Assembly (NCBI GenBank): GCA_028278345.1
Contig: JANQEL010000017.1
Location: forward strand, 1 to 64,000
Direction: 5' to 3'
Source of the DNA: Myxococcota bacterium
GTDB taxonomy: Bacteria; Myxococcota_A; UBA9160; UBA4427
DNA length: 64,000 nt
The stretch's first letter is position 1, and every line of letters starts with the position of its first letter. Positions 30,990-39,758 of the stretch are shown here, in pieces. The position numbers were made by a program, and so were the translations under genes. Below the pieces are notes generated by a model that worked only from the letters and a program-made list of their open reading frames with translations, was not told where the DNA came from and made no database searches.

Positions 30990-33425
30990 CTAGGGTTCGT
31001 AATGCCCGCACCCCGCGACCACAACGCCTTCGCGCGTCGTGCCGCGCAAACACCCTTCGGCATCGTCCGGCGTGAGAGCCGCCTCCCCGGTGACGAAGGC
31101 CAGCTTGAGATCAAGTCGGCCATCGCGGTCCACATCGACCTTGTATGTGCCGAGTTCGAAGGCGGGCGTGGCACGACCAGGGCCCAGGCGAAGCGATTCG
31201 AGGTCGAGATCCCGGACATCGAAGTCGTCCGTCCCGGCGAGAGTGAGCACTACGTAGGGGCGCTGCTCTGATCCCGGGCCCGGCTTGCTCGGCTTCTTCC
31301 TGCCAAGGCCTTTCAAGTCGAACGCCGCGTCGAGATGAAGTTCGGTATCGCCATCCAATCCGTCGCAACCGGGGTCCTTGGCGGCGTCGACGTTCCCGTC
31401 GCCGTCGTCGTCGATCCCGTTGTTGCACACGCTCTTGTACTCGATCACATGGCCTGGTCCGGTCATCAAACCGTATTGCGCGATCACTTCCGACTCGCCG
31501 GTTTCGAGATCCGTCCACGACACCCAACGCGACAGGAAGTTCGCAGCGAGCAGTCGGCCCTTCGAGTCGATCGACATCTCGTCCGCGATGATCCCGAAGA
31601 GCCCTTCGCGATCGAGTTGAGGCCGGATGATCCGCCGGTCTCCCGTCTCGGTATCGAACACATGGATGGGATAACCACTGGTGTATTCGACGCCGACGAG
31701 TTCTCCTTCGGGCGTCGGCGTCAGGTTGCGGAACTCGGGAATCGCCTCGTCCGTGAACCGCTCGACCATTCCGGTATCGGGGTCGATTCGAAGGATCTCC
31801 GGTTCGCGATCGACACTCCGCTTGAAGTAGAGGAAGCCGTCGGTGCCGAGGGCGAAGCGCTGGTAGAAGCCACTTCCATCGTCGATCGATTCGACAACCA
31901 TTCGCGTGCCCCCCGTTTCGAGATCGACTTCGACGATGTGGGTCGGGTCTCGGAAGGTCTCGTTCGTCGTCGCGAAGAGTCGACCGTCTGGAGCCATCAC
32001 GAGAGCCGCCACCCGGCTCACCTGCGCGAGAAGTCGTTGGTCCCCCGTATCGATGTCGACCGCGACGATGTTCGGCGAACTTCTCACGATCAATTCGCGG
32101 CCGATCGATTGGATCAGCGTTCCGGGGCCTTCCAGAAGCCCTCCCTGCGAGACATAGCGTTGTTCGCCCGTCTCGGCGTTTATCCGGATGATCGAACCAT
32201 CCCGCGCGTTTGCAACGAACAGATCACCGGGCACTGCGCGATCGTCCGGCACCACATAGTCGGGATCACAAAGGGCCCCGATCTCGGCCACCGCGAGCGT
32301 CGGCTGGCGAATCCGCTCTGCACCGGGGAAGGCAACGAAGCGGCCATTCTGCGAAATCGCAGGCCCACCCCCGGTCGCGCTCCAACTCGGAATCACGTAG
32401 CCGCACCCATGCCGGAGATACTCCGACAACACCCGCGTCCCCGTCTCGGGAGTCCAGATGAAGTAGCGACGCACACCGGGACAGTCGCCCTTGCAGTACG
32501 GACCAGGGGCCTGCGTTGCCCAACCGACGATGGCGCTGCCATCGCCACTCATCCCCATCGGCCAACTCTCGAGACTCCCGCCCGGCAGAGGAGGCAGCAT
32601 CTCGTAGCCCGCATCGCTCCAGCGAAACCCCTGCCATCTGGTGCCGATGCGTGTCCTGCCCACGACCCAGCTGCCATCGTCTGTCATATCGATCGGCGTC
32701 AAGTAGCTGGAATCAGGAGAAGGCATGCCGACACCACGCACGAGCTCCCCATCCCAGATCACCATCTGGGCGGGACCATCCGCTCGCGCCGTTCCTGCGA
32801 TGCGCGTCCCGTCCGCGCTGATCAAGTGGGCGCCTCCGTCGTGACTTCCGGGCAGGGTCGGAAGCGCCCGAATGTTCCGGTCCTCCCAGATGACCGGCCG
32901 GTACCGGAACGGTTCGAAGTGTTGCGTGTAGGCGCTGTCTCCGACGATCAGCCGACCCCCAGGCGTCAAGTCGTAGGCGCGGCTGATCTGTCGAGCCGGC
33001 GGACCGATGAAGCCAAGACGAACCAGCTCTGATCCGTCGAGGACCCAGCCCTGCACGTCATGCCCCCCCTGCACCGTACCGACCGCGATCGTCGCGTTGG
33101 CGTTCACGGCGAGGATCTGCGAATCCCCGAACGATCCACCGAAGCCGGGAGAGAAACGCTCGGGTACGCCATCCACCCAACGCACGTACTGAACGCCCTG
33201 GAACTGCGGTGCGGCGACGCCCAACACCGTGCGCCCGTCGTTCGAAACGCCGCCGAGCCAATAGCTGCCGACGCCGAGACTTTCGCCAAAGGAAATGCGT
33301 CGCGGCTCGTCTTCCTGAGCCGACACGACAGCGGGCATCGTGATCAACACCGCAGCCAGGGCGGCCATCACGCGGGGGATCCCACACCACCCCGGTCGCC
33401 CCGTGGAAATCTGAAACCGGTTCAT
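30990..33425 (-). CDS. secreted HAF-repeat and propeller protein
   Basis: 811 residues. The ATG at 33425 follows AGGGGGTGGAG and opens a signal peptide (MAALAAVLITMPAVVSAQ is its core). Residues about 50-360 hold repeats of the type GVSNDGRTVLGVA, LISADGTRIAGTA and GMSGDGSAIVGWA, the HAF-type extracellular repeat. A propeller-like region follows (DLFVANARDGSIIRINAETG, VVAVDIDTGDQRLLAQ-like strands). Near 690 is the block CNNGIDDDGDGNVD...DPGC, a calcium-binding motif common in secreted proteins of delta-type bacteria. The C-terminal domain (about 720-811) has DVDRDGRLDLKLAFVTG and two cysteines. No sorting tail is present, so it is probably released or held by partners. Confidence 0.75.
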   Translation of the reverse strand: MNRFQISTGRPGWCGIPRVMAALAAVLITMPAVVSAQEDEPRRISFGESLGVGSYWLGGVSNDGRTVLGVAAPQFQGVQYVRWVDGVPERFSPGFGGSFGDSQILAVNANATIAVGTVQGGHDVQGWVLDGSELVRLGFIGPPARQISRAYDLTPGGRLIVGDSAYTQHFEPFRYRPVIWEDRNIRALPTLPGSHDGGAHLISADGTRIAGTARADGPAQMVIWDGELVRGVGMPSPDSSYLTPIDMTDDGSWVVGRTRIGTRWQGFRWSDAGYEMLPPLPGGSLESWPMGMSGDGSAIVGWATQAPGPYCKGDCPGVRRYFIWTPETGTRVLSEYLRHGCGYVIPSWSATGGGPAISQNGRFVAFPGAERIRQPTLAVAEIGALCDPDYVVPDDRAVPGDLFVANARDGSIIRINAETGEQRYVSQGGLLEGPGTLIQSIGRELIVRSSPNIVAVDIDTGDQRLLAQVSRVAALVMAPDGRLFATTNETFRDPTHIVEVDLETGGTRMVVESIDDGSGFYQRFALGTDGFLYFKRSVDREPEILRIDPDTGMVERFTDEAIPEFRNLTPTPEGELVGVEYTSGYPIHVFDTETGDRRIIRPQLDREGLFGIIADEMSIDSKGRLLAANFLSRWVSWTDLETGESEVIAQYGLMTGPGHVIEYKSVCNNGIDDDGDGNVDAAKDPGCDGLDGDTELHLDAAFDLKGLGRKKPSKPGPGSEQRPYVVLTLAGTDDFDVRDLDLESLRLGPGRATPAFELGTYKVDVDRDGRLDLKLAFVTGEAALTPDDAEGCLRGTTREGVVVAGCGHYEP

Positions 33426-33667
33426 CTCCACCCCCTGCAACCTTCGAAGCACGAGAACCGACGCAACGCTCTCGCGTGTCGGCCGGGCGTGCTTCGAAGC
33501 ATCGTTGTGGGGGGATGTGCTTCGTGGTCGTCTGCGATGGTAAACCGAAAGCGTGAATCGTGCAGAGTCGCCCGGATGCGACCGCGACGAGATGTCCCAG
33601 AACGGGCTGCGCCGCCAAGGCAGGGGGCACATCCAGAGAACGGCCCCCTCGTCGCTCCAGACCGCGT

Positions 33668-33724
33668 CGCGCGTAGGAGAAACAAGCTGGGCCTTCGCGC
33701 ACTTCGCCGATAGGTCACAGTATG
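33668..33724. repeat. 57-bp dispersed repeat, copy B
   Basis: The second copy lies in the 326-bp gap between the HAF-repeat gene and the 14-repeat propeller gene. It is in the same orientation as copy A, 2949 bp away. Nothing else is recognised in this gap. Confidence 0.7.
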
Positions 33725-33751
33725 AGCGATGAGGGGCCTCGTTCGGCGCGC

Positions 33752-35974
33752 TCAAAGGTCTCGCTTCGACGAGGGCGTGAGGGTCAACCGAACCGCCAAC
33801 GCGGCCATCCCCAGACACAATGCGGTCAGTCCCATGCCATTGAAGACCGGGACATCGGGCGCCGTTGCCACGCGGAACACGTTGTCGGTAGAGCCGCCCA
33901 CTACGTAAAGATCACCCCGCGCGTCGACGGCCATGGGGCCGGGGCTCAACAGGGTGTTGCCGTTTCCGTCGCCGCTCGTGTCCAGGATCTGTTCGATCGT
34001 TCCATCGGTGGCCACACGGAAGACGTTATCGCTCGCCTGACCCGAAACGAAGAGTTCGCCCGTGGCGCCGATCGCCAAGCCGTAGGGCGTCGCGAGCGAA
34101 TTGCCCTGGCCGTCACCACTGGCATCCATGACGAGGTCGATCGAACCGCCCGGCGTGTAGCGAAAGACGTTGTCGCTGAAGAGCCCACCGAAGTACACGC
34201 GGCCGAGGGCGTCGACCGCCAGCTGTGCGGGCGAATCGAGGAGGTTGCCCAGACCATCGCCATTGGCATCCGCGACTTGTGTAATCGCGCCGCCCGGAGC
34301 GATGCGGAAGAGGTTGCTGCTCAGGCGTCCGCTGACGAAGAGGTTGCCGGCGACGTCCATCGCCAAGCCGTTGGGGTAGTCAAGGGCGTTGCCACTGCCG
34401 TCACCGCTCGCATCGATGATCACGCTGATAGCCCCGCCCGGCGTGACGCGAAAGACGTTGTCGCTTTCGCGACCCGCGACGTAGAGGTTGTCGAACGAAT
34501 CGATCAGCAATTCCGTCGGACGGATCAGCGTGGCCCCAGCGCCATCGCCGGTGGAATCGAGGATCTCGGTGATCGTTCCGTCCAGTGCGACCCTGAAGAC
34601 GTTGCTGGTGGTCCACCCGGCTACGAATGCGTTCCCGCCCGAGTCGACGACGATGTCGACCGCATCGTTGAGCTTGTTCCCCATGCCGTCGCCCAGCGAG
34701 TCGATGATCTCCTCGATGGCCCCGTCCGCGCCGATCCGAAACGCGTTGTCGGAGGCGATCGCACTGACATAGACCTCGCCGTCGGCTCCCGTCGCGACCG
34801 CGGTGGGGCCATCCAGTGGATCGCCCAACTCATCCCCGTGCTCGTTGATCAGCTCGGTGATGGCACCGCTCGTGGTAACCTCGATGACATTGTCGGAGGT
34901 ATCGCCGGTGAGGTAGACGTCGCCGTTGGCGGCGATCGCGATTCCGCCGCCGACCGCGAAGTTTAGGAAGGGATACGTCATCGCGCCTTCGTACAGCACG
35001 CTGATGACACCGGCTACGTCGATCTTGAAAACCCGCCCCGCCAGGACGTAGATATCGTCGTTCGCGTCGACCTCCACGTTGACGGGCAAGCCCATCGTGC
35101 CGCCGGCTCCATCGCCGGTTGCATCCGCGAGTTGCGTGATCACCCCCGCCGGCGTCACTTCGAACACGTTGTTCGAATGGCGACCGGGCACGATCAAGTT
35201 GCCGGCACTGTCCGTCGCAATGCCAAGTGGGCGGTCGAGGGGGTTCCCCGCACCATCCCCCGTGGCGTCGATGACTTCGGTGATGACGCCCGCCGGCGCG
35301 ATCCTAAACACATTGTCGCTCGTCTGTCCGGCAACATAGGCGTTGCCATCCGCCGCAATCGCGACTCCCGACGGGTTGTGCAGGATGTTGCCTGCGCCGT
35401 CTCCCGAGAAGTCGATGATCTCCGTGATCGCCCCACCCGGCGTAATGCGAAACGCGTTGTTGCTCAGGAGGCCGCACACGTAAACCGTCCCGTCCGTGGC
35501 GACCGCGAGGTCAATCGGTCGGTCGAGGGTGTTCCCGGCGCCATCTCCAGTGCCGTCGATCAGTTCGGTCATCGTACCGTCGGGGGCGATCTTGAATACG
35601 TTGTTCGTGAAGGAGCCAGCAACGAAGAGATTGTCGTTGGCGTCCACGTGGAGTCCGACCGGATACCGGAGTTCATTCCCGCTGCCATCGAAGAACGAGT
35701 CGAAGAGCAGCGACACGTTGCCCACGGTGTCGATAACGAAGATCTTGCTTTCCGCCGAACTCCCGGCGGCGACGTAGATCTCCCCCGTCGAACCGATTCC
35801 CACCGAGTTCGGGCGCTCGAGCGTACTCCCGACAGCACCGCCGCCGCTGGCATCGATGATCTGCTCTATGATCAGCGCCGGGGCCGCGAGGGCCTCGAAC
35901 GCGAAAAGCAGAGCAATGCCGTGCCCGATCCAACCAAACCTGCCGCACAGGCTTGTCCTCGCGGTCTGCTTCAC
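33752..35974 (-). CDS. secreted protein with 14 NHL-like propeller repeats
   Basis: 740 residues. A GTG start is supported by GAGG 5 nt upstream and a signal peptide (WIGHGIALLFAFEALAAPA is its core). Residues ~36-705 are 14 consecutive ~48-residue repeats with the pattern ITEIIDATGDGAGN, LDRPxGIAVD, GNxYVAG, SDNVFRI. These are NHL-like beta-propeller blades, and 14 would fit two seven-bladed propellers. Repeats 6 and 7 are the most degenerate. The C-terminus VPVFNGMGLTALCLGMAALA then VRLTLTPSSKRDL is an IPTL-like sorting tail: motif, hydrophobic helix, basic end. It was not recognised as an enzyme; binding or scaffold roles are likely. Confidence 0.8.
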   Translation of the reverse strand: MKQTARTSLCGRFGWIGHGIALLFAFEALAAPALIIEQIIDASGGGAVGSTLERPNSVGIGSTGEIYVAAGSSAESKIFVIDTVGNVSLLFDSFFDGSGNELRYPVGLHVDANDNLFVAGSFTNNVFKIAPDGTMTELIDGTGDGAGNTLDRPIDLAVATDGTVYVCGLLSNNAFRITPGGAITEIIDFSGDGAGNILHNPSGVAIAADGNAYVAGQTSDNVFRIAPAGVITEVIDATGDGAGNPLDRPLGIATDSAGNLIVPGRHSNNVFEVTPAGVITQLADATGDGAGGTMGLPVNVEVDANDDIYVLAGRVFKIDVAGVISVLYEGAMTYPFLNFAVGGGIAIAANGDVYLTGDTSDNVIEVTTSGAITELINEHGDELGDPLDGPTAVATGADGEVYVSAIASDNAFRIGADGAIEEIIDSLGDGMGNKLNDAVDIVVDSGGNAFVAGWTTSNVFRVALDGTITEILDSTGDGAGATLIRPTELLIDSFDNLYVAGRESDNVFRVTPGGAISVIIDASGDGSGNALDYPNGLAMDVAGNLFVSGRLSSNLFRIAPGGAITQVADANGDGLGNLLDSPAQLAVDALGRVYFGGLFSDNVFRYTPGGSIDLVMDASGDGQGNSLATPYGLAIGATGELFVSGQASDNVFRVATDGTIEQILDTSGDGNGNTLLSPGPMAVDARGDLYVVGGSTDNVFRVATAPDVPVFNGMGLTALCLGMAALAVRLTLTPSSKRDL

Positions 35975-36003
35975 AGAAACCTCGATGAGGATGCGGGGAG
36001 GCG

Positions 36004-36052
36004 TGTAGGAAGTTTAAGCCCGGTTTTCGCGATTTCGCCGATAAGGGTTTGC
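36004..36052. repeat. diverged third copy of the dispersed repeat
   Basis: GTAGGAAGTTTAAGCCCGGT and the following TTTCGCGATTTCGCCGATAAG align with copies A and B (shared GTAGGA, TTCGCG and CGCCGATA blocks). It lies directly upstream of the 14-repeat propeller gene, so that gene is bracketed by copies B and C. Confidence 0.45.
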
Positions 36053-36107
36053 AGCGCTCTTAAGCCCGAAGGTCTATGAGTAGGAACCAGCACCCGGCCC
36101 GCGAACG

Positions 36108-36140
36108 AAAAAAGCCCGCCACGCTTCGCGTGACGAGCTT
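36108..36140 (-). terminator. intrinsic terminator beside the displaced tRNA end
   Basis: On the minus strand AAGCTCGTCACGC pairs with GCGTGGCGGGCTT (13 bp with two G-U pairs, loop GAA) and is followed by six T. It immediately follows the tRNA-Gly 3' copy at 36148-36198, as would the terminator of the original tRNA gene. The same hairpin core recurs at 39455-39479. Confidence 0.75.
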
Positions 36141-36147
36141 CTTTCGT

Positions 36148-36198
36148 TGGAGCACGAGACCAGATTCGAACTGGCGACCCTCACGTTGGCAACGTGAT
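36148..36198 (-). repeat. attachment-site copy: 3' part of tRNA-Gly(GCC)
   Basis: 51 bp identical to 44077-44127. It covers the tRNA from the start of the anticodon stem through CCA. The 5' half of a tRNA is absent here, so this is a displaced 3' end, the hallmark of integration into a tRNA gene. Confidence 0.9.
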
Positions 36199-36643
36199 TG
36201 AATCGTTGAAAACGCTCAGGTTTTCGCGTTGGACCCTGCATAAAGGGGCTTGACGGACACTTAGGTCAACTTTAGGTCAAGTCGCAGCTCGCCCTCCTCC
36301 TTCCCCGTTTCGCGGCGTTTGGATGTGCGACAGGCCCGCCTCTCGCCGCACAGGTCTTCTCAGCAACCAAACGGACCCAATACCCCCAAGGCAGGTCAGT
36401 ATCCCTTGGCGCACTATCTCATCTTGTGATCACGCCGGAGAATACTTCCGACTTCCTGTTCTACCTAGCGACGGATCACAATCTGACGAATCCAGACCCA
36501 ACCAACGACCTGCCCTAACGAAGAAACGCGCGGACCGTTAACCAGCGAAGGCGTTTGCGAGTGAATGGAGCGCCGCGATATAGGACCCGAATCGGCGGCC
36601 TGGCGCAGGCGAATAGACACCGAATCAATGAGAACGCTCGAAA
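36199..36643. other. left end of island with paired TTAGGTCAA motifs
   Basis: 445 bp without a gene. TTAGGTCAA occurs at 36261-36269 and 36272-36280, starting 62 bp inside the attachment copy. The same motif lies 61 bp inside the other end at 44007-44015. These are candidate integrase arm-binding sites. The rest shows nothing recognisable and has lower GC than the flanks. Confidence 0.6.
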
Positions 36644-37663
36644 CTACCTTTCCATTGATCGGATCTCGCCGGGCCTGTAAGAGTACTCGATCGACACCCT
36701 TACTAGATTGCCCGAATCATCGAATTCGCGATCGATTCTAGCCACGTCTCCCTGCGGTGATAGGGAGTTTATGAGAACGAAGTCCTCGAGCTTGTGTGGA
36801 CCAAAGAAGCAGAGCCTACCCTCCGAAGAACTCGGCGTCGCCTCAACCAAGAATCGCAAATTCCCGTCGTCGAACTCGGTCAGACTCTGCAGCGAGATTC
36901 TTGCGTCTGCAAATGCGAAGCGCTCCGCGTAACCGACGACAGCGTCAAGGTGAGCACTCAACAACGAACGAATCCCAAGGTAATCCGGCTGACGGTGGCA
37001 GGGTCGAGTAATATCAATCGATACAGTGTCGCGACCGGCCAAATGGAGCGAAGATAGCCGGCGCACAACGATCTCCTCTATTAGATCGCTGACGGAGAAC
37101 ATCGACTCCGCGCTGTAAAATGGTACGAAGGCAGGTTGATCCAGCTGCTCCAATCCATTGGCGACACATAGATCGTCGTCTACGGCCCAGAAATGATCCA
37201 CAAAGAAGGATTGCCTCGCATTGAAACCGACCTCAACCGAGTAGTATCCAGGAATCCAGTCCTGCCCCGTCGGCGATACGTCCGTAATCGCAGGGCGACA
37301 TGGAAAGACCTGTGGAGCCCTTTCGAGCTTCAACTCTCTCTTGTAAATCGTCTTTGGTTCGCTGAGGGTGGCGACTCGAATTCGCGGCTTTCTCGGCTCA
37401 AGGAACTTCGCGGCCTGCTCGATGAGTACCTCGAGATTGTTGTCAACGTTGAGTTCGCGGATGTGGTCGGCAAGACCGTCAATCGATTTCTTCTCCGTTG
37501 TCGAAATGTGCCGGACTCTCAGCTCTAAATCGCTGGGAGCGCTAGGCGAGAATGCGCCGACCGCCACCAGTTGAGGATGTTCCGCGTGCACAAGGGGCCC
37601 CGCTGTGGACACCCGCAACATCGCGTCTGATGTAGTCGCACTTTCGTTCACCGCGATCTCCAT
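36644..37663 (-). CDS. protein of unknown function in lower-GC island segment
   Basis: 339 residues, unrecognised. No signal peptide or membrane helix. The sequence is a mix of strands and helices with clear natural composition (ELRVRHISTTEKKSIDGLAD, FAFADARISLQSLTEFDDG). An FVDHFWAVDDD segment lies near the middle. The start ATG is at 37663. It follows the LCAT-like hydrolase gene by 95 bp in the same orientation, and the two share a visibly lower GC than their neighbours. They may form a two-gene unit acquired together. What it does cannot be told from sequence alone. Confidence 0.65.
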   Translation of the reverse strand: MEIAVNESATTSDAMLRVSTAGPLVHAEHPQLVAVGAFSPSAPSDLELRVRHISTTEKKSIDGLADHIRELNVDNNLEVLIEQAAKFLEPRKPRIRVATLSEPKTIYKRELKLERAPQVFPCRPAITDVSPTGQDWIPGYYSVEVGFNARQSFFVDHFWAVDDDLCVANGLEQLDQPAFVPFYSAESMFSVSDLIEEIVVRRLSSLHLAGRDTVSIDITRPCHRQPDYLGIRSLLSAHLDAVVGYAERFAFADARISLQSLTEFDDGNLRFLVEATPSSSEGRLCFFGPHKLEDFVLINSLSPQGDVARIDREFDDSGNLVRVSIEYSYRPGEIRSMER

Positions 37664-37758
37664 TTACCCCCCCAGACAGTCAGCCTACACTAGTCTGGGT
37701 ATCGGTATTCGTCCTATATCACTGTAGATCCAACTACATGGGCAATAAAACTGCAGAA

Positions 37759-38913
37759 TCAGGCATCGGGAAACGCAAAACCGCGCTCGATCCAATCAAG
37801 AAACTTCTTCTCCGATGGCAAGTATGAATGCGTGCCTCGAAGCGAATGGCGGGAGTTCTGCTCCGCCTTCTGAGGGATATAGTTCTCGATCGCGACCACT
37901 TCGTCACCATATTCCTGCGTAATGTACTGCATTTCACCCCGCTCGTTGAACGCCGCCTTTAGCGGAGTCCAGTGCTCTCCTGAATACCAAAAGTCGACTT
38001 CCGCAGTGGGAGAAACCTGAGCAACCTCATCCAGAAGATTTCTCGCAATGGAATCCTGCCGCAATCGTGACGCCTCCGAGAGCTGTCGAGTTGCTTCCTC
38101 CCAGACCCCCCTTCTACCAATGGGTACTACTTCTGCAGCGTCTCCCATTGGCCGTGGTTGCTTCATTGAATCGAAGATCGGGTTCAGGGGAGACACCGGC
38201 TGAAGATCGAAGAGGGAAGGCATGTTGAGAAGCACATCGCGCAGATTCGCCTTTGCAAAATCATCGAGCGCGACATAGCTGATGTAGGGCTGCAGAATGC
38301 GAGCGAGCTCTTCATCTTGTCCGCACCGAGCCCCGAATGCTCGAATCGAGCCAAGCAGCGGAGTTCCAATCAAGACGACGCGGTCCAAGGAGATGTCAAC
38401 TCGGTCCCTCAACGCCAGAAACGTCGAAAACACAAGTCCGCCGAGGCTGTGAGCGACAATGGTCCAGCCGTCTGCGCTTCTACCCCGCTCGAATTCACCA
38501 CGAAACCAGGCGTTCAGCTGAATCGCGGAATCGACAACGCTCTGTGCCCAGTTGTAGGCGAACGCATTTAGGGTGAGTCCGGTGGAACCGATCTTGTTCA
38601 GGACGGGTCGGTATACGGGAGCTGGCTTACCGGCTAGTTCCAGCTCAATATTCAAGTTGATGTTCAACCCGAAGCGACGATTCAGCCACCCGAGGCCAAC
38701 CAGCTTCCTTGGGATTTTGAAGACGCTGAACACTCCGTCGGCCTCAACGTCATCCTCTAGCAGGTCGCGTGAGCACGAAAGTAGAGTTCTGCGAATAGAT
38801 CGACGATCCACCCAGAGATCTTCGCCCTGTCGCGTCAATTTGGACCCAAAGACCCCGGGGATGAAAAGCGCTTGCCCCGTACGATCGCGCAGACCAAGAC
38901 TCGGACGTTCCAT
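37759..38913 (-). CDS. LCAT-like alpha/beta hydrolase
   Basis: 384 residues. The N-terminal ALFIPGVFGSKLTRQGEDLW is the oxyanion region typical of lecithin:cholesterol acyltransferase-like lipases. The nucleophile elbow AHSLGG places the serine at 156, and VVLIGTPLLGSIRAFGA follows as usual. Acid and histidine candidates lie in the C-terminal third (FWYSGEHWTPLKA, RHSLRGTHSYLPS). There is no signal peptide, so it would act inside the cell, which is unusual for a lipase and would suit a membrane-attacking effector or a phospholipid-remodelling enzyme. The ATG has GGAG ten bases upstream. Lower GC than its surroundings; first of a two-gene pair. Confidence 0.75.
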   Translation of the reverse strand: MERPSLGLRDRTGQALFIPGVFGSKLTRQGEDLWVDRRSIRRTLLSCSRDLLEDDVEADGVFSVFKIPRKLVGLGWLNRRFGLNINLNIELELAGKPAPVYRPVLNKIGSTGLTLNAFAYNWAQSVVDSAIQLNAWFRGEFERGRSADGWTIVAHSLGGLVFSTFLALRDRVDISLDRVVLIGTPLLGSIRAFGARCGQDEELARILQPYISYVALDDFAKANLRDVLLNMPSLFDLQPVSPLNPIFDSMKQPRPMGDAAEVVPIGRRGVWEEATRQLSEASRLRQDSIARNLLDEVAQVSPTAEVDFWYSGEHWTPLKAAFNERGEMQYITQEYGDEVVAIENYIPQKAEQNSRHSLRGTHSYLPSEKKFLDWIERGFAFPDA

Positions 38914-39758
38914 CTCACACTCCGGGGGATCAATCAGTCACAGGAACCTGCAGCGCGCAGAGCGCCCGGGACTCTAGGTCAACTGAGGCCCGCCACAACG
39001 GCCACCGTAGCCAACCGCTGCCGCCACACTTCCCCGAGGGCATAACACAACGGTGTCACCTACGGAAACAAACTCTGAAACATGTGGCCGCCCGAATCTC
39101 CCAGCAAGTGAGCTTTCTGCACAGCCGGTACGGAGGCGCCGTCGTTCGGACGATCGGAAACGTTGATTTCTCGTGCGTCATCCGAATCCGCATGGCCGCG
39201 CGTGTGGCTCTTTCGAGTTGGAGCGCAACTTGGCAGGAAGGCCCCATGCCGCCACCGACACAGCGGGACGAAGTATCGACTGGATTGGCGCTCCAGCGCG
39301 ACCTGACAGAAATCCTAGCTGGTGCTTCAGGGTGGGATTTGGCTCACCTGCTCAACGCTCTGCGGTCGATCGCAATTTGTCCTCGAATTGGCACCGCTCT
39401 CAAGCCGGAGCGTCTCGAGCTGGAAGGGGAACCAAGCTCTGCATGCAAAACGAACCCGCCACGCTTCGCGTGACGAGCTCGTCTTTCCCCATTGAGGCCT
39501 CCTATTCTCCGCCCCACCCTTGTCCCAGTAGCAACGCTCAGTGAGGTGACATTTCAAAGAGGTGCACTGTCCAACTATTTAGACAGTGGGGATCTAGGAG
39601 TCCAGCCCTAGCGAGACGACGGGGCTCGATGTCATCCACGACTATGTGCGTCCGCTACGTCTTCCACGGAGAGAGATGCCCTTTGCGGGGCGAACGATTC
39701 TCGCCATCAATCGCCTACCGAGTATATCCTAGGGATCGGCTCGTTCGGCGAGGAAGTG
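38914..39758. other. 845-bp gene-free region with island-end-like signals
   Basis: Contains TAGGTCAACTG at 38975-38985, identical to 44008-44018 near the right island end. It also contains the 25-bp CCCGCCACGCTTCGCGTGAC plus GAGCT at 39455-39479, identical to 36115-36139 in the tRNA terminator. These look like remnants of an internal element end. A 129-residue plus-strand open frame (39084-39473) runs into the hairpin and is not convincing. Confidence 0.5.
39455..39479. repeat. second copy of the terminator hairpin core
   Basis: 25 bp identical to 36115-36139, with a CACGC-TTC-GCGTG hairpin at its centre. Here no tRNA sequence follows on the right side. Confidence 0.65.

Noticed and set aside
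30796-30993. 65-residue plus-strand open frame
   Set aside because: TTG start without ribosome site, ends inside the convergent secreted-protein gene, no recognisable domain.
30719-36052. Integron cassette array
   Set aside because: The flanking repeats lack attC core sites and the genes are long with their own start signals; no integron integrase is present.
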